From contig PLOH01000027.1 in the NCBI GenBank assembly GCA_003142955.1, positions 68,162 to 100,571 on the forward strand: a DNA stretch of 32,410 nucleotides, read 5' to 3'. The notes beneath the pieces were generated by a model. It was not told the origin of the DNA, searched no databases, and saw only the letters and a program-made list of their open reading frames with translations. A program made the translations under genes and the position numbers. Positions 8,194 through 16,173 of the stretch are shown piece by piece. The DNA is from Opitutia bacterium. GTDB lineage: Bacteria; Verrucomicrobiota; Verrucomicrobiia; Opitutales; Opitutaceae. Every line of letters starts with the position of its first letter. Within the stretch, counting starts at the first letter, position 1.

Positions 8194-8597
8194 GAGGCCC
8201 GCGCGAAAAACGCGCCACTGGAGCGCTATTTCGGCTTCTTCCAGGCGTCGCCGGAGCCGGGCGGCGGTTGCCAAGGGGGAGTGAGCCACCGCTCATCTGG
8301 TCGTTTGCCAGGGTCATTTGACGCCTGACTCTTGCCCTCGGCCTTCTCGTTCGATGGCGGCCGGATGGGCTTGCGGCTGGTATCACGCCAGTCCCGCGGC
8401 CACACGCCTCCCGCTCGATGGATCAGATTTCGGAAGTCCCACATCATTGTTCGACCCTCAGGTTTATCGTCCTTGCAGGTGAGCATCCTCCATCAGGCTT
8501 TATTTTCAACTCATTCCATCACGGGAAGCGATCCGAATGGTTTTCTTCGATTGCGGGCGGCCGGATCTGGCGTCAATCTCCGATCCAATCACCTCCC
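8194..8597. other. Gap of 404 bases between nuoN and the next + strand gene
   Basis: The stretch holds the short hairpin at 8201-8215 and the possible small minus-strand gene at 8226-8447. The rest (8448-8597) shows no convincing gene, repeat or promoter. Confidence 0.5.
8226..8447 (-). CDS. Small hypothetical Pro/Trp-rich protein
   Basis: A 73-residue frame opens with MMWDFRNLIHR and ends in a proline-, tryptophan- and lysine-rich tail (WLTPPWQPPPGSGDAWKKPK). A GAGGG ribosome-binding-like site lies 7 bases upstream of the first ATG (8447), which is why I chose this start over one 13 codons earlier. It is convergent with nuoN and divergent from the gene at 8598. The composition is not that of a random GC-rich frame, but no family is recognised and it could be spurious. 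Confidence 0.35.
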   Translation of the reverse strand: MMWDFRNLIHRAGGVWPRDWRDTSRKPIRPPSNEKAEGKSQASNDPGKRPDERWLTPPWQPPPGSGDAWKKPK

Positions 8598-9056
8598 ATG
8601 AACTCCCTCAGTGAAAATGCTGTTGCCAAGCTGCTCGAAGGATACAACTGCGCGCAGGCCGTGCTTTGCGCCAGTTGTGACCGGCTGCCGTTCGACAAGA
8701 ACACCGCTCTCCGCGTCGCCTGCGGCCTGGGCGCGGGGATGGGCCGGAAGCAGGAGACCTGCGGAGCCGTGACGGGCGGGATCCTCGCCCTGGGCTTGAA
8801 ATACGGCCGCGGAGAAAAAGAGGAGCGCAGCCGTACCGAGGAGACCTATGGGATGACGCGCGAGCTCATGAACCGGTTCGAGGCGAAGCACGGCAGTTGT
8901 TGCTGCCGCGAACTGCTCGGCGGCTGCGACCTGAAGACCGAAGATGGGTTGCGGTACTACAAGGCTAACGACCTGCTGCATATCACCTGCGCGCCGTGCG
9001 TGCAGACCGTCGGCACGATTCTCGAGGACCTGCTGCAGCCCGCACCACGTCCATGA
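8598..9056 (+). CDS. C_GCAxxG_C_C family protein
   Basis: The 152-residue protein matches the cysteine-rich C_GCAxxG_C_C family, often found near redox or metal genes but without a settled function. The hallmark is visible at about residues 42-60 (CGLGAGMG...ETCGAVTGG), with further conserved cysteines in the N-terminal NCAQAVLCASC, the SCCCRELLGGCD region and the C-terminal CAPCV. The start at 8598 puts the family N-terminus (alternating A/L helix, then GYNCAQAV) at the right place; a longer frame starting at 8418 has an unrelated N-terminus. A cofactor or metal-binding role is inference from the cysteines. Confidence 0.85.
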   Translation: MNSLSENAVAKLLEGYNCAQAVLCASCDRLPFDKNTALRVACGLGAGMGRKQETCGAVTGGILALGLKYGRGEKEERSRTEETYGMTRELMNRFEAKHGSCCCRELLGGCDLKTEDGLRYYKANDLLHITCAPCVQTVGTILEDLLQPAPRP

Positions 9057-9140
9057 AGGGAACGGGGGGCACGGAACGAATCCTGATTTGCGCCTCTCCC
9101 TTGATCTGACAATGCTCCCAGGCCGCACCTCGCTGAATCC

Positions 9141-9629
9141 ATGCCCTCACAAAAACAGGACTATTTGCTGCGACTGATCGAGGAACTGGGCCAGCTGGTG
9201 ACCGAGATCGTCAATCTGCGGCAACAGGGAAACCACGATGCCGCGTTGCACACTCTGTTGCAGGCCCAGGAAAGGCTGTTTGCGCGGCCGGCGCAGGAAT
9301 TCATAACCCAACCGATCGAGGAGCAGTTGCATCTGCTCGTCATCGGTGAAACCTCCGCCAACGCCCGGGAGAAATGCGTGCTATATGCCTCTCTGCTCAC
9401 CGAGGCGGGGCACACCTACCTGGCCCGGGAACAGACGGCGTTGGCCTCTGGTGCCTACCAGCTTGCCCTGCACATCCTGCTGTTGACCGCCCTCCACCAC
9501 CCCGCGCCGGACGCCGCCGAGGACCGCACCCGCATCGCCGCGCTGCTCAACCTGCTCCCAGGTGATCAATTAGTCACGGAGGTAAAGGAAATGCTGGATC
9601 AATTTCAGACAGCCGGTCAGAAATCCTAG
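9141..9629 (+). CDS. Hypothetical helical protein, DUF6483-like
   Basis: The 162-residue protein is all-helical in appearance and soluble. It starts with QDYLLRLIEELGQLVTEI, which resembles the DUF6483 family opening, followed by TPR-like helical pairs (residues 60-150) rich in leucine, alanine and histidine. It has no membrane segment and no catalytic motif that I recognise. It lies 84 bases after the C_GCAxxG_C_C gene and 74 bases before a VOC gene, all on the same strand, so cotranscription is possible. Function is unknown; the DUF assignment is from memory and should be treated as tentative. Confidence 0.7.
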   Translation: MPSQKQDYLLRLIEELGQLVTEIVNLRQQGNHDAALHTLLQAQERLFARPAQEFITQPIEEQLHLLVIGETSANAREKCVLYASLLTEAGHTYLAREQTALASGAYQLALHILLLTALHHPAPDAAEDRTRIAALLNLLPGDQLVTEVKEMLDQFQTAGQKS

Positions 9630-9703
9630 GCATCGGCGGTCTCCACTTCTTCCTTCGCGGCATCCCCGCTCCGCTACCATCAGCTGTCTGTCCCCTCACT
9701 CCC

Positions 9704-10132
9704 ATGATCAAACGCCTCGCCCATCTCTGCTTTAAGACGGATCAAGTGGACCGCATGGTGCGGTTCTATCGCGACATCCTGGGCATGCGGGTGAAGTTCA
9801 CCCTCACGGGCGACGACGGAGTGGAATTCGGCTACTACTTTGCCTGCGGAGAGTGTTCGTTTCTTGAGCTCTTCGACCAACGCGGAGCCGTGCGGCAGTG
9901 GGGCGGCGAGGTGGTGAAGCTGAAATCGCCCGCCGATGCGCCGTACCAGCATTTCTGCCTGGAGATCGAAGGCCTGGAGACGTTGCGCGAGAACCTGATT
10001 GCCCGCGGAATCGCCGTCACCGAGATTGCCGTGGGCATGGACGGATCCAAGCAATGCTGGATCAAGGATCCCGATAGCAACAGCATCGAGCTGATGGAGT
10101 ACACTCCCAGCAGCCTGCAAATCCAGAAGTGA
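9704..10132 (+). CDS. VOC (glyoxalase/bleomycin-resistance fold) protein
   Basis: The 142-residue protein is a single-chain VOC superfamily member, with two beta-alpha-beta-beta-beta modules forming a metal site. The four expected metal ligands line up: H7 (RLAHLCF), E55 (FLELFD), H83 (YQHFCLEIE) and E129 (SNSIELMEY). The DPDSNSIELMEY ending is typical of glyoxalase I-like enzymes. Length is normal. It could be a lactoylglutathione lyase or another isomerase or dioxygenase of this superfamily; the substrate cannot be read from the sequence. The downstream 109 bases, convergent with the phosphofructokinase gene, include a perfect 14-base palindrome. Confidence 0.88.
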   Translation: MIKRLAHLCFKTDQVDRMVRFYRDILGMRVKFTLTGDDGVEFGYYFACGECSFLELFDQRGAVRQWGGEVVKLKSPADAPYQHFCLEIEGLETLRENLIARGIAVTEIAVGMDGSKQCWIKDPDSNSIELMEYTPSSLQIQK

Positions 10133-10148
10133 CCGTCGGTTGGTCAGG

Positions 10149-10175
10149 CCGGTCCCGCTTTCGCGAAAGCACCGG
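10149..10175. terminator. Palindrome between convergent genes, possible bidirectional terminator
   Basis: GCTTTCGCGAAAGC (10157-10170) is a perfect palindrome, flanked by CCGGT on the left and ACCGG on the right. It lies between the VOC gene stop and the phosphofructokinase stop. There is no T-tract on either strand, so termination is only a guess. Confidence 0.35.
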
Positions 10176-10241
10176 CGAGCTATGGCACGGACAAAGGCGC
10201 GCCGGTGCCAGTGAAGCACTGATCCGCCCCCGGAGTCCGCG

Positions 10242-11323
10242 CTATTCGTCCCCGAAGCTGATCCCCAACATGCGCGCGGTCTGCACAATGTCGCCGTCAA
10301 CCGGCACGGTGCGCAGGCGGCCGATGGCTTCGGTGATTTTCACGCCAACTGTGTCCGGGGGATGCAACGCGACCATATAGCCGAATTTGCCCTCCTGCAC
10401 GAGTTTGACGGCCCGGGCGCCAAAACGAGTGCACAGCAAGCGATCGGAGGCCGTTGGTCCACCGCCCCGCTGCAAGTGGCCGAGGACAACGACCCGCGTC
10501 TCCTTGCCCGTGCGCTGGGCGAGCTCCGCCGCCACGATTGTGCCCACCCGCCGAGCCGGGTTTCGCGGTCAGCCGCCGCGCCGCCCTGGGTGACGAACAC
10601 GCCCCCTTTTCCGCGGGCTCCTTCCGCCACCACCACGAGAGTGAACTGCCGCCCCATGGCTTCGCGCTCCGCGATCTTCCGACAGATCGACTCATAGGCA
10701 AAAGGGATTTCGGGAATGAGGATGATGTCGCCGCCGCCCGCAATGCCGGCGTGCGCGGCGATCCAACCGGCATAGCGTCCCATCACCTCGAGGACCATCA
10801 CGCGATTGTGGCTCGCCGCGGTCGTGTGCAAGCGGTCCAACGCATCGGTGGCGCAGGCTACCGCCGAGTCGAATCCAAAGGTCATGGCCGTGGCTTCGAG
10901 ATCGTTATCGATGGTTTTCGGCACGCCAACGACGGGCATCCCATGTTCGAACAGCTGTTGCGCGATGGTCAAAGAGCCGTCCCCTCCCGCGCAGATGAGG
11001 GCGCGCAAACCAAGCGCGTCGAAATTCCGTTTGGCCTCATCGAGTATTTCCCGCGGGATTTCGTGCTGCTCTCCGTGGCCAGTCTTGGCGGCGAACCGGC
11101 CGCGGTTGGACGTGCCGAGCACCGTGCCACCCGAGGTAAGCAGCGCACCCATCTCGCGGTAATCAAGTTTCTGGTACTTCACCGGATCAAGCAGCCCTTC
11201 GTAGCCACCGTTAAAACCGATGGTCTCCCAACCGACGCGAGTGGCCGACTTCACCACCGCGCGAATGACTGCGTTAAGACCCGGGCAGTCGCCGCCCGTA
11301 AGGATGCCGATGCGTTCTGCCAT
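10242..11323 (-). pseudogene. pfkA: 6-phosphofructokinase, interrupted by a one-base frameshift
   Basis: The protein would catalyse phosphorylation of fructose 6-phosphate in glycolysis. The N-terminal part (from MAERIGILTGG at 11323) carries GGDCPGLNAVIR, GGDGS, PKTIDNDL and MGRYAGWIAAHAG, so it is a group III-type enzyme. The Gly in GGDGS favours ATP while Lys in PKTIDND is shared with pyrophosphate enzymes. After DRETRLGG near 10550 the frame shifts: the family sequence continues in a different frame as VGTIVAAEL...GHLQRGG to the stop at 10242. Adding one G to the G run at about 10546-10549 (minus strand GGCGGGTGGGC) restores a 360-residue protein of normal length. All family motifs on both sides are intact, so a sequencing error or a very recent mutation are both possible. 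Confidence 0.88.
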
Positions 11324-11444
11324 AGGATGCGGAGAATGCCGGAGCGCAACTAACGACACAAGCCATCCCTAGAAAATCGATAACCGATTTCCCAAGCCAT
11401 TCAATGGATCCCGTCCTCACTCATGGACGATGATACCATCTTGG

Positions 11445-12017
11445 CTAAGCCACTTTTGCCTCTGCCACCGGCGCCACGCGCCCGCAAAGCGCCGGTCGGT
11501 CGGCCACCGACTGCCAAGGGATCGGCGTCGCGCCGGTAAGACCGAGCGACATGACGATGGTCCTCCACGATTCGCCAGGGAGAGGAGGATATTCTTCTGC
11601 CGCAAATCCGCGTTTTTCGTAGAGTTGGATCGCCAGCCGGTACTCGTCCTCAACCGTCGTCCAGAGCCGAAGCACGGTTCGTCCTTCGGTCCGGGCGGTC
11701 CGAATGACCCAGTCGAGCAACCGCCCGCCGTGTCCGCGACCGCGCGCGGCCGGCAGCAGGCCGTACCACGACAACCAGACGTCTGACGGCATCCCGCGAT
11801 AGTCGTACAAACCCGCCAGTCCGACCACGCGATTCTCAAATCGAGCAGTCCAGAATCGGGCAGCGTTCAAGCGCCGCTCCTCGAGAAAGCCCGCGTGGGC
11901 CTCTGGAAATAGCGCGGCGAGAAGCGCTGTGTTGTGCTCGTGCTCCCAAGGGAAAAGCTCGGAGGCCACGTACTGTGTTTCTTCTAGAACGGCAGGGTCG
12001 AGCTGCTCGATTCTCAT
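11445..12017 (-). CDS. GNAT-family N-acetyltransferase
   Basis: The 190-residue protein has the GNAT acetyl-CoA binding motif A at residues 88-100 (LLPAARGRGHGGRLL, with R92-G93-R94-G95-H96-G97), preceded by the beta-4 strand WLSWYGLLP. It is followed by a motif B-like region (YRLAIQLYEKRGF). The core covers about residues 1-165, and the last 20 residues form an Ala/Val tail. The substrate cannot be inferred. It lies 121 bases upstream of the phosphofructokinase gene on the same strand and is divergent from the oxygenase gene at 12334. Confidence 0.86.
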   Translation of the reverse strand: MRIEQLDPAVLEETQYVASELFPWEHEHNTALLAALFPEAHAGFLEERRLNAARFWTARFENRVVGLAGLYDYRGMPSDVWLSWYGLLPAARGRGHGGRLLDWVIRTARTEGRTVLRLWTTVEDEYRLAIQLYEKRGFAAEEYPPLPGESWRTIVMSLGLTGATPIPWQSVADRPALCGRVAPVAEAKVA

Positions 12018-12333
12018 ATGGGACCAAAAGCGTAACCCTTTTTGGCTAGCGCTGAATGTTACAGTGTCCGGCAGTTTTGCCTTATTAGGCTGCTAATTCT
12101 GGCTATTTTGCCGGCGAATCTGCAGTGAGGCGCCTAGGATTTGTACTCGATGTACCAACCAATTCTAAACTGGAGTGTTGCGCTTGTCGCCATTCATTTA
12201 CCAAAGAGATTAATTGAAGCGCCTCTTATATAGTTTTATCGCCTTTAATTTGCGTTTGAGGCGCCTTCTTTTAATCTCCCTTTGTTTTCTCGTGCTGCCG
12301 GGCGCGGCCATTGATTCTGCTCATACAATAATC
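12018..12333. other. AT-richer divergent intergenic region
   Basis: These 316 bases separate the divergent GNAT and oxygenase genes and are clearly lower in GC than the surroundings. The octamer GAGGCGCC or its complement recurs near 12127, 12218 and 12258; the last two form an imperfect inverted pair. An open frame runs into the oxygenase from a TTG at 12214 with a hydrophobic reading, but I do not regard it as coding. It most likely contains promoters for one or both genes; I cannot assign the boxes. Confidence 0.4.
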
Positions 12334-12951
12334 ATGCCAACGCGCGCCTGGTTCTCCACCCTCATCTATTCCGAACCACTCCAAGCGAGAGGACTCGCCT
12401 GCCTCAACGATGATCTTGCAGAAGAGTGCGGCCGCATCCGGGAAAACGACGCCGTCGGGCGCCGGTGGTCTGCGAAAAACTACCGGGGCGGATTCACGAG
12501 CTACGCATCCATGGCGCAACTGCACCGGACGTCCTCAACCTTTGCCGCCCTGGAGAAGAGGCTCCGCGTGCACGTTCACCGGTTTGCCCGCCTGCTCGAT
12601 CTGGAAATGCGCGGGCGCAACGTCTTCATGACGGACTGCTGGGTGAACATCATGCCTGGAGGCGTGGCGCATGCTCTTCATTTGCACCCATTGGCGTTTG
12701 TCAGCGGCGCCTATTACGTGCGCACGCCACCGGGTTGCGCTGGACTGAAGTTTGAGGACCCACGCCTGGATCGCTTCATGGCGGCGCCCCCGAAGCGCCC
12801 CGACGCGCGACCCGCCAACCGGCAGTTTGTCACCTACCCAGCCGAAGCCGGTCAGGTGATCCTGTTCGAAAGCTGGCTCCGCCACGAGGTCGCGGCCAAC
12901 CCGACGGAACCGGAGCGGATGAGCATCAGTTTCAACTACAACTGGACGTAA
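12334..12951 (+). CDS. 2OG-Fe(II) oxygenase-like protein (TIGR02466 type)
   Basis: The 205-residue protein matches the TIGR02466 / 2OG-FeII_Oxy_5 pattern. A central W-VN-I-PGG (about residues 103-110) is followed by HLHPLAFVSGAYYV (H116, H118), FEDPRL, then PAEAGQVILFESWLRHEV (H184) and ERMSISFNYN (R195). These are the expected iron-binding histidines and the 2-oxoglutarate-binding arginine of a jelly-roll oxygenase. I start at the ATG at 12334 because it yields the family N-terminus (WFSTLIYSEPL). The frame is open further upstream from a TTG at 12214 and would add a 40-residue hydrophobic leader, which does not fit a cytosolic enzyme. The substrate is unknown. Confidence 0.85.
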   Translation: MPTRAWFSTLIYSEPLQARGLACLNDDLAEECGRIRENDAVGRRWSAKNYRGGFTSYASMAQLHRTSSTFAALEKRLRVHVHRFARLLDLEMRGRNVFMTDCWVNIMPGGVAHALHLHPLAFVSGAYYVRTPPGCAGLKFEDPRLDRFMAAPPKRPDARPANRQFVTYPAEAGQVILFESWLRHEVAANPTEPERMSISFNYNWT

Positions 12952-12954
12952 CTG

Positions 12955-13110
12955 TTATTCGATCCATTCGAGCAGATTGAAGTTGGCAACGTACATGGCA
13001 ATCACAGCGACCGCCAAACCGGCGACCAGGACACCGGCAACGACAGCAGCGCAGATCATGGGCCAATTGAACTTCGCAGGTTCCGAGCTTTCGTTGGGAA
13101 TCGTGGTCAT
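12955..13110 (-). CDS. Small single-span membrane protein
   Basis: The 51-residue frame (MTTIPNESSEPAKF..., start 13110) has one strong hydrophobic helix (residues 18-38: MICAAVVAGVLVAGLAVAVI) and a short C-terminal tail with LLEWIE. It is tail-to-tail with the oxygenase gene, with only three bases between the two stops. No family is recognised. The helix composition is plausible for a real protein, and the frame continues upstream without a better start. Confidence 0.5.
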   Translation of the reverse strand: MTTIPNESSEPAKFNWPMICAAVVAGVLVAGLAVAVIAMYVANFNLLEWIE

Positions 13111-13182
13111 GGTGTGATACCGACTCCACATTGGTGAAGTCTGCGGTGTCGGCAACCGGGATTCGCCGAACGAGTGCCATCG

Positions 13183-13341
13183 GGGCGCATCTCCCGATTG
13201 ACGGTGATCCCGAACGTAGCGCAGCCATTCCTGGCTGCATCGGTTGCAGGCTGGAAGTCTGCGCTACGATACGCGCCTGCTCGTTCATCACCGATGGCGC
13301 AGGCTTGCTGTCTGCTTTGCCGTCAATCGGCAGATGCGCCC
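13183..13341. repeat. Nested palindromic repeat upstream of the SeqA-like gene
   Basis: The outer arms (13183-13204 and 13320-13341) are inverted copies of 22 bases with one mismatch. Inside them a second inverted pair, CGTAGCGCAG (13215-13224) and CTGCGCTACG (13259-13268), brackets an imperfect hairpin. This is the architecture of a small non-coding mobile palindrome or two elements nested in each other. The 306-base gap 13111-13416 holds this repeat and, right of it, the AT-rich leader of the next gene (about 13360-13410), which includes a TTTAAACCGGTTTAA-type palindrome. Confidence 0.75.
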
Positions 13342-13391
13342 GTGCCATCGTCACGACGGAAATATCCGATCGATTTTAGACTTGAAGGACG

Positions 13392-13407
13392 ATTTAAACC
13401 GGTTTAA
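13392..13407 (+). promoter_or_regulatory. Palindrome immediately upstream of the SeqA-like gene
   Basis: TTTAAACCGGTTTAA is a near-perfect inverted repeat centred on CCGG about 17 bases before the ATG at 13417. It could be an operator or part of a promoter; the evidence is only symmetry and position. Confidence 0.4.
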
Positions 13408-13416
13408 CCTGTTGGA

Positions 13417-13941
13417 ATGAAAAAAATCGAGGTGAGCAATGAAGTTTATGACACCCTGAAGAACCTGACCACCGACTTCCATCAGAGCCCAAATGATGTG
13501 CTCGCTACTCTGCTCAACGTCGGCCTCGCGGCAAATGCTGCCGACGAACCGCTGATCGGATTTGTCCTGGGCGCCGAATTCCGCACCAAGTTCACCGACG
13601 CCGACAAATACCTGGCCATTCTCGGATGGCTCGCGGCCAAATATTCCTCCGAATTCAACGAATTCATCCTGTCTCTGTCTGCCAGCAAGAGTGGCCGCCG
13701 TTATCTCGGATTGTCACGGGAGGAGATCGTTGACCAGTGTCGCCACAACCAAGCCCGGCCGATTCCCCACACGCACTATTGGGCGATCATGAACATCGAC
13801 ACCGCGACCAAGCGGCGGTTTCTGTCCCGGGTGCTCGAGTTCGTCGGATATCGTGACGACATCATCACGGTGGTCTGCAGCGCCATCGGAGTCCGCCATA
13901 TTCCTGGACGCTCCGCCCGGCCGTCGCTCCCGGCGACCTGA
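13417..13941 (+). CDS. SeqA-like replication-initiation regulator
   Basis: The 174-residue protein has the two-part SeqA layout. Residues 1-35 (MKKIEVSNEVYDTLKNL...SPNDVLATLLN) resemble the SeqA N-terminal oligomerisation domain, beta strand plus two helices. A linker follows, and residues 62-158 match the hemimethylated-GATC binding domain: KYLAILGWLAAKY, SGRRYLGLSREEI, then PHTHYWAIMNIDTATKRRFL and VLEFVGY...VCSAIG. The DNA-contact loop of E. coli SeqA (TNTNTGRK, N150/N152) aligns with MNIDTATK, keeping N126 but having D128 at the second Asn. R94/R95 match the RTR arginine region. Length is close to E. coli SeqA (181). Known SeqA proteins sequester hemimethylated oriC and need Dam methylation. 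Occurrence outside Gammaproteobacteria would be unusual. Confidence 0.82.
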   Translation: MKKIEVSNEVYDTLKNLTTDFHQSPNDVLATLLNVGLAANAADEPLIGFVLGAEFRTKFTDADKYLAILGWLAAKYSSEFNEFILSLSASKSGRRYLGLSREEIVDQCRHNQARPIPHTHYWAIMNIDTATKRRFLSRVLEFVGYRDDIITVVCSAIGVRHIPGRSARPSLPAT

Positions 13942-14043
13942 GCCCGCGCCGACCGCAACCAAAGACCACTGGCCCGCCGGAAAGGAAGCAAACGACGACC
14001 GGCCAACCCTATCACCGTCGATGGTGTCCGGCTCCGCCTCTGC

Positions 14044-15156
14044 TCATAGTAAGCGGAAGAAAAACCAGCAGGCCACGCCGGCCATGACCAAGTTCGGCAT
14101 CCACGCCGCCGCCTCCGGGGTGAGCATTTCGCGCCCTCCGATCAAATTCGCCAGGTTGGCGAGCAAATAGTAGAGAAAGAAGAGTCCGATCGACTTCGAA
14201 ACCCCCACCACCGGGCTGACGCGGACGCCCGAGACCGCGAAGGGAATGGCGATCCCGATTACAATCAGGCAACCCAGCGTGTCGGCAATGAGACTGTAGT
14301 AACGCAAAGCGTACCTGGTAACCTTGGGACTCCCATCGGAAATCAGGTAATCCATGAGCACCCGCAGTTCACGGAATGAAAGGTCAATTGGATTGCGGTC
14401 GATCAGCAGCATCAACTGCGGATTCTCATGGAAGTTGGAGAATGTGCGCTCCTTGAACGAGGTCGGGCGCACCGTTTCACCCGTTTCGACGTCAAAATCG
14501 ACCTCGCTTCCATCGCGAAACGTCCAGGTGCGGGTCGCTGGATGGAATTCCGCCTCCCGCGCCAAAAAACGCGTGACCTCGCGCCGCCGCTCATCGAGTA
14601 GTGACACCGTCACGCCGTAGGCCCGGCCGGTGTACCGGCTGTAACGGTTGATGTACCACAAGCGGCCTTCCGGCCGGTTGTCGAAGGTCACGCTTCTGAC
14701 CAGACCGGCGCTCTCCACTCCATCGACGCGGGCCTGGTGGCGGAATTCGAGACTGTCCTTGATGCGACGGGATTCCTCCACCGACCAGGGGACCACGCGC
14801 GAATTGCACAGCCACATGAGGCCGCTGCAAAGCAAACCAATCACCCAAATGCCGCGCGTGAGGCGGAAAAGGCTCAGTCCCGCCGCGCGCATGGCGGTGA
14901 ACTCGTTGTTCCGGTGGAGCTGCCCCAGACTGTACAGCAGCGAAACCAACAGGGCCAGCGGCAGGACCACGGTGAGATAACTCGGCAGGCGCACCGCATA
15001 GTAAACGGCGATATCGAGGCCGGTCGCGCCATCGTCGAGCAGGTCGCGAAAATTGTCATACATCTCCTGCAACAGCAGCAAGCCCAGCGTCGCCGCGAGG
15101 ACGAGGCCGAGCGTCTTGAGCCACTCGCTCAGAATGTGCCGGTCGAGCGTGTTCAA
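14044..15156 (-). CDS. lptG: LptF/LptG (YjgP/YjgQ) family permease
   Basis: The 370-residue membrane protein belongs to the LptF/LptG permease family, which with LptB2 extracts lipopolysaccharide from the inner membrane. Three N-terminal helices (about residues 12-34, 55-80 and 98-120) are followed by a beta-rich periplasmic domain (about 130-265) and three C-terminal helices (about 285-370). The opening MNTLDRHILSEWLKTLGLVL and the NEFTAMRAAGLS coupling segment are characteristic. The first helix pair looks more like LptG than LptF, but a single gene cannot settle that. It stands alone, downstream of the MauE gene by 106 bases that include a repeat arm. Confidence 0.88.
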   Translation of the reverse strand: MNTLDRHILSEWLKTLGLVLAATLGLLLLQEMYDNFRDLLDDGATGLDIAVYYAVRLPSYLTVVLPLALLVSLLYSLGQLHRNNEFTAMRAAGLSLFRLTRGIWVIGLLCSGLMWLCNSRVVPWSVEESRRIKDSLEFRHQARVDGVESAGLVRSVTFDNRPEGRLWYINRYSRYTGRAYGVTVSLLDERRREVTRFLAREAEFHPATRTWTFRDGSEVDFDVETGETVRPTSFKERTFSNFHENPQLMLLIDRNPIDLSFRELRVLMDYLISDGSPKVTRYALRYYSLIADTLGCLIVIGIAIPFAVSGVRVSPVVGVSKSIGLFFLYYLLANLANLIGGREMLTPEAAAWMPNLVMAGVACWFFFRLL

Positions 15157-15244
15157 TGGTGAGGATTCAGTTCAGGCCGCGGTCGCCTTCGTTGACGGTG
15201 ACATCATGAAAGGGCTCCAGCCGCCGGAGGCAAAGCTTTCGTGT

Positions 15245-15267
15245 CGGTCGCAAGCGACCTTCCTACA
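15245..15267. repeat. Repeat family A variant arm
   Basis: CGGTCGCAAGCGACC followed by TTCCTACA is the reverse complement of a TGTAGGAA-GGTCGCTTGCGACC arm, related to the family A element at 17048-17119. It overlaps the last codons of the MauE-like gene and supplies its stop region. Confidence 0.5.
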
Positions 15268-15697
15268 TGGATCCGGCCGAGGAATCCGGGCGGGCGCACC
15301 GTGTCTCCTCAGCCCACAGCAACGCCCCCGTCAGGAGTGCCAGTGCGGCGCTGCGGAGCAGACTTCCGCGCAAGGCCGCTGCGCCGACCGCGCCCCCGCC
15401 AAAACATCCGCAGGCGATATCGAGATCGCGAATCCAAGCGGAGGCGACCGCGATCCCAAACATCAGGCACAGCAAAAAAAGCAATGAGAGCGCCCCCAGC
15501 CGGGTGCGAGACCAGACCACGCCCAGACCGCCGGTGATCTCGAGCCAAGGCAAATAAAGCGCCAGCGCCACCCCAGCCGGGTGCGGCAACAGCCGGTAGC
15601 TGTCGATCGCATCGGCGAAGGCCGCCGGATCGAGTGCTTTGGCGGCGCCGGCGCAAACAAAAACCGCGGCAAGGACGATCCGCCCGACCCATCCCAT
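15263..15697 (-). CDS. MauE/DoxX-family membrane protein
   Basis: The 144-residue protein has four hydrophobic helices and the family signature: GRIVLAAVFVCAGAAKALDPAAFADAI at the N-terminus and an ACGCFGG cysteine motif in the loop after the third helix. MauE-type proteins act in electron transfer or thiol chemistry in the envelope. I start at the ATG whose A overlaps the preceding rhodanese stop (TGATG at 15695-15699), giving translational coupling; longer starts up to 15736 are possible but overlap the rhodanese gene by 40 bases. It is the last gene of the DUF1573-rhodanese-MauE cluster. Confidence 0.8.
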   Translation of the reverse strand: MGWVGRIVLAAVFVCAGAAKALDPAAFADAIDSYRLLPHPAGVALALYLPWLEITGGLGVVWSRTRLGALSLLFLLCLMFGIAVASAWIRDLDIACGCFGGGAVGAAALRGSLLRSAALALLTGALLWAEETRCARPDSSAGSM

Positions 15698-16170
15698 CAC
15701 CGACGCTGCCTGCGCGCTTCGATCCATGCGCTCCAACCTCCTTTCAATACCACGACATCCTGGAGACCCAGCTCCCGCCGCAAGCGCCGGGCTGCCGCCT
15801 GCGCCACATCGCAGCGCGGGCTGTCACAATAAACCACCACTCGGGTGCCGGGTTGCCAGGCCCTGGCCACCGCAACCATTCCGTCGTAGCCTATGCTCTC
15901 GCCAAGCCAGAGGGCTCCCGGAATGTGTTCGCTCTCGTAGGCGGCGGTGCTCCGGACGTCGACCAGCAAAACCGGGGCGCGCCATTGTCGGACCGCCGTC
16001 CATTCGACCTCTGGAATCACGGGTTGATCTTGGGACCACCCGGACCGCCGTGGATGGAACCACGCGGCGAGAACGGCGGGCACCAATGCCACCAACAAGA
16101 TCAACGCCGCCTGCCGGGCTCCGCGACGCCAGAGGACCGTTGGCTTTTCGGTCGAGGTCCTAGCCTGCAT
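15697..16170 (-). CDS. Membrane-anchored rhodanese-domain protein
   Basis: The 157-residue protein has an N-terminal hydrophobic helix (about residues 18-38) and a single rhodanese domain (about 50-150). LLVDVRSTAAYESEHIPGALWLG is the CH2A-like strand, and the catalytic loop is VVVYCDSPRCD with C115 as the expected sulfur-carrying nucleophile. The closing LKGGWSAWIEA is diagnostic of rhodaneses. The anchor suggests it acts at the membrane, probably on the periplasmic face. It lies 3 bases after the DUF1573 gene and overlaps the MauE gene, so the three are likely one transcript. Confidence 0.9.
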   Translation of the reverse strand: MQARTSTEKPTVLWRRGARQAALILLVALVPAVLAAWFHPRRSGWSQDQPVIPEVEWTAVRQWRAPVLLVDVRSTAAYESEHIPGALWLGESIGYDGMVAVARAWQPGTRVVVYCDSPRCDVAQAAARRLRRELGLQDVVVLKGGWSAWIEARRQRR

Positions 16171-16173
16171 GGT

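Noticed and set aside
12214-12333. Hydrophobic N-terminal extension of the oxygenase from a TTG
   Set aside because: The family N-terminus begins at the ATG at 12334, the extension lies in AT-rich DNA, and a secretion-like leader does not fit a 2OG oxygenase of this type.
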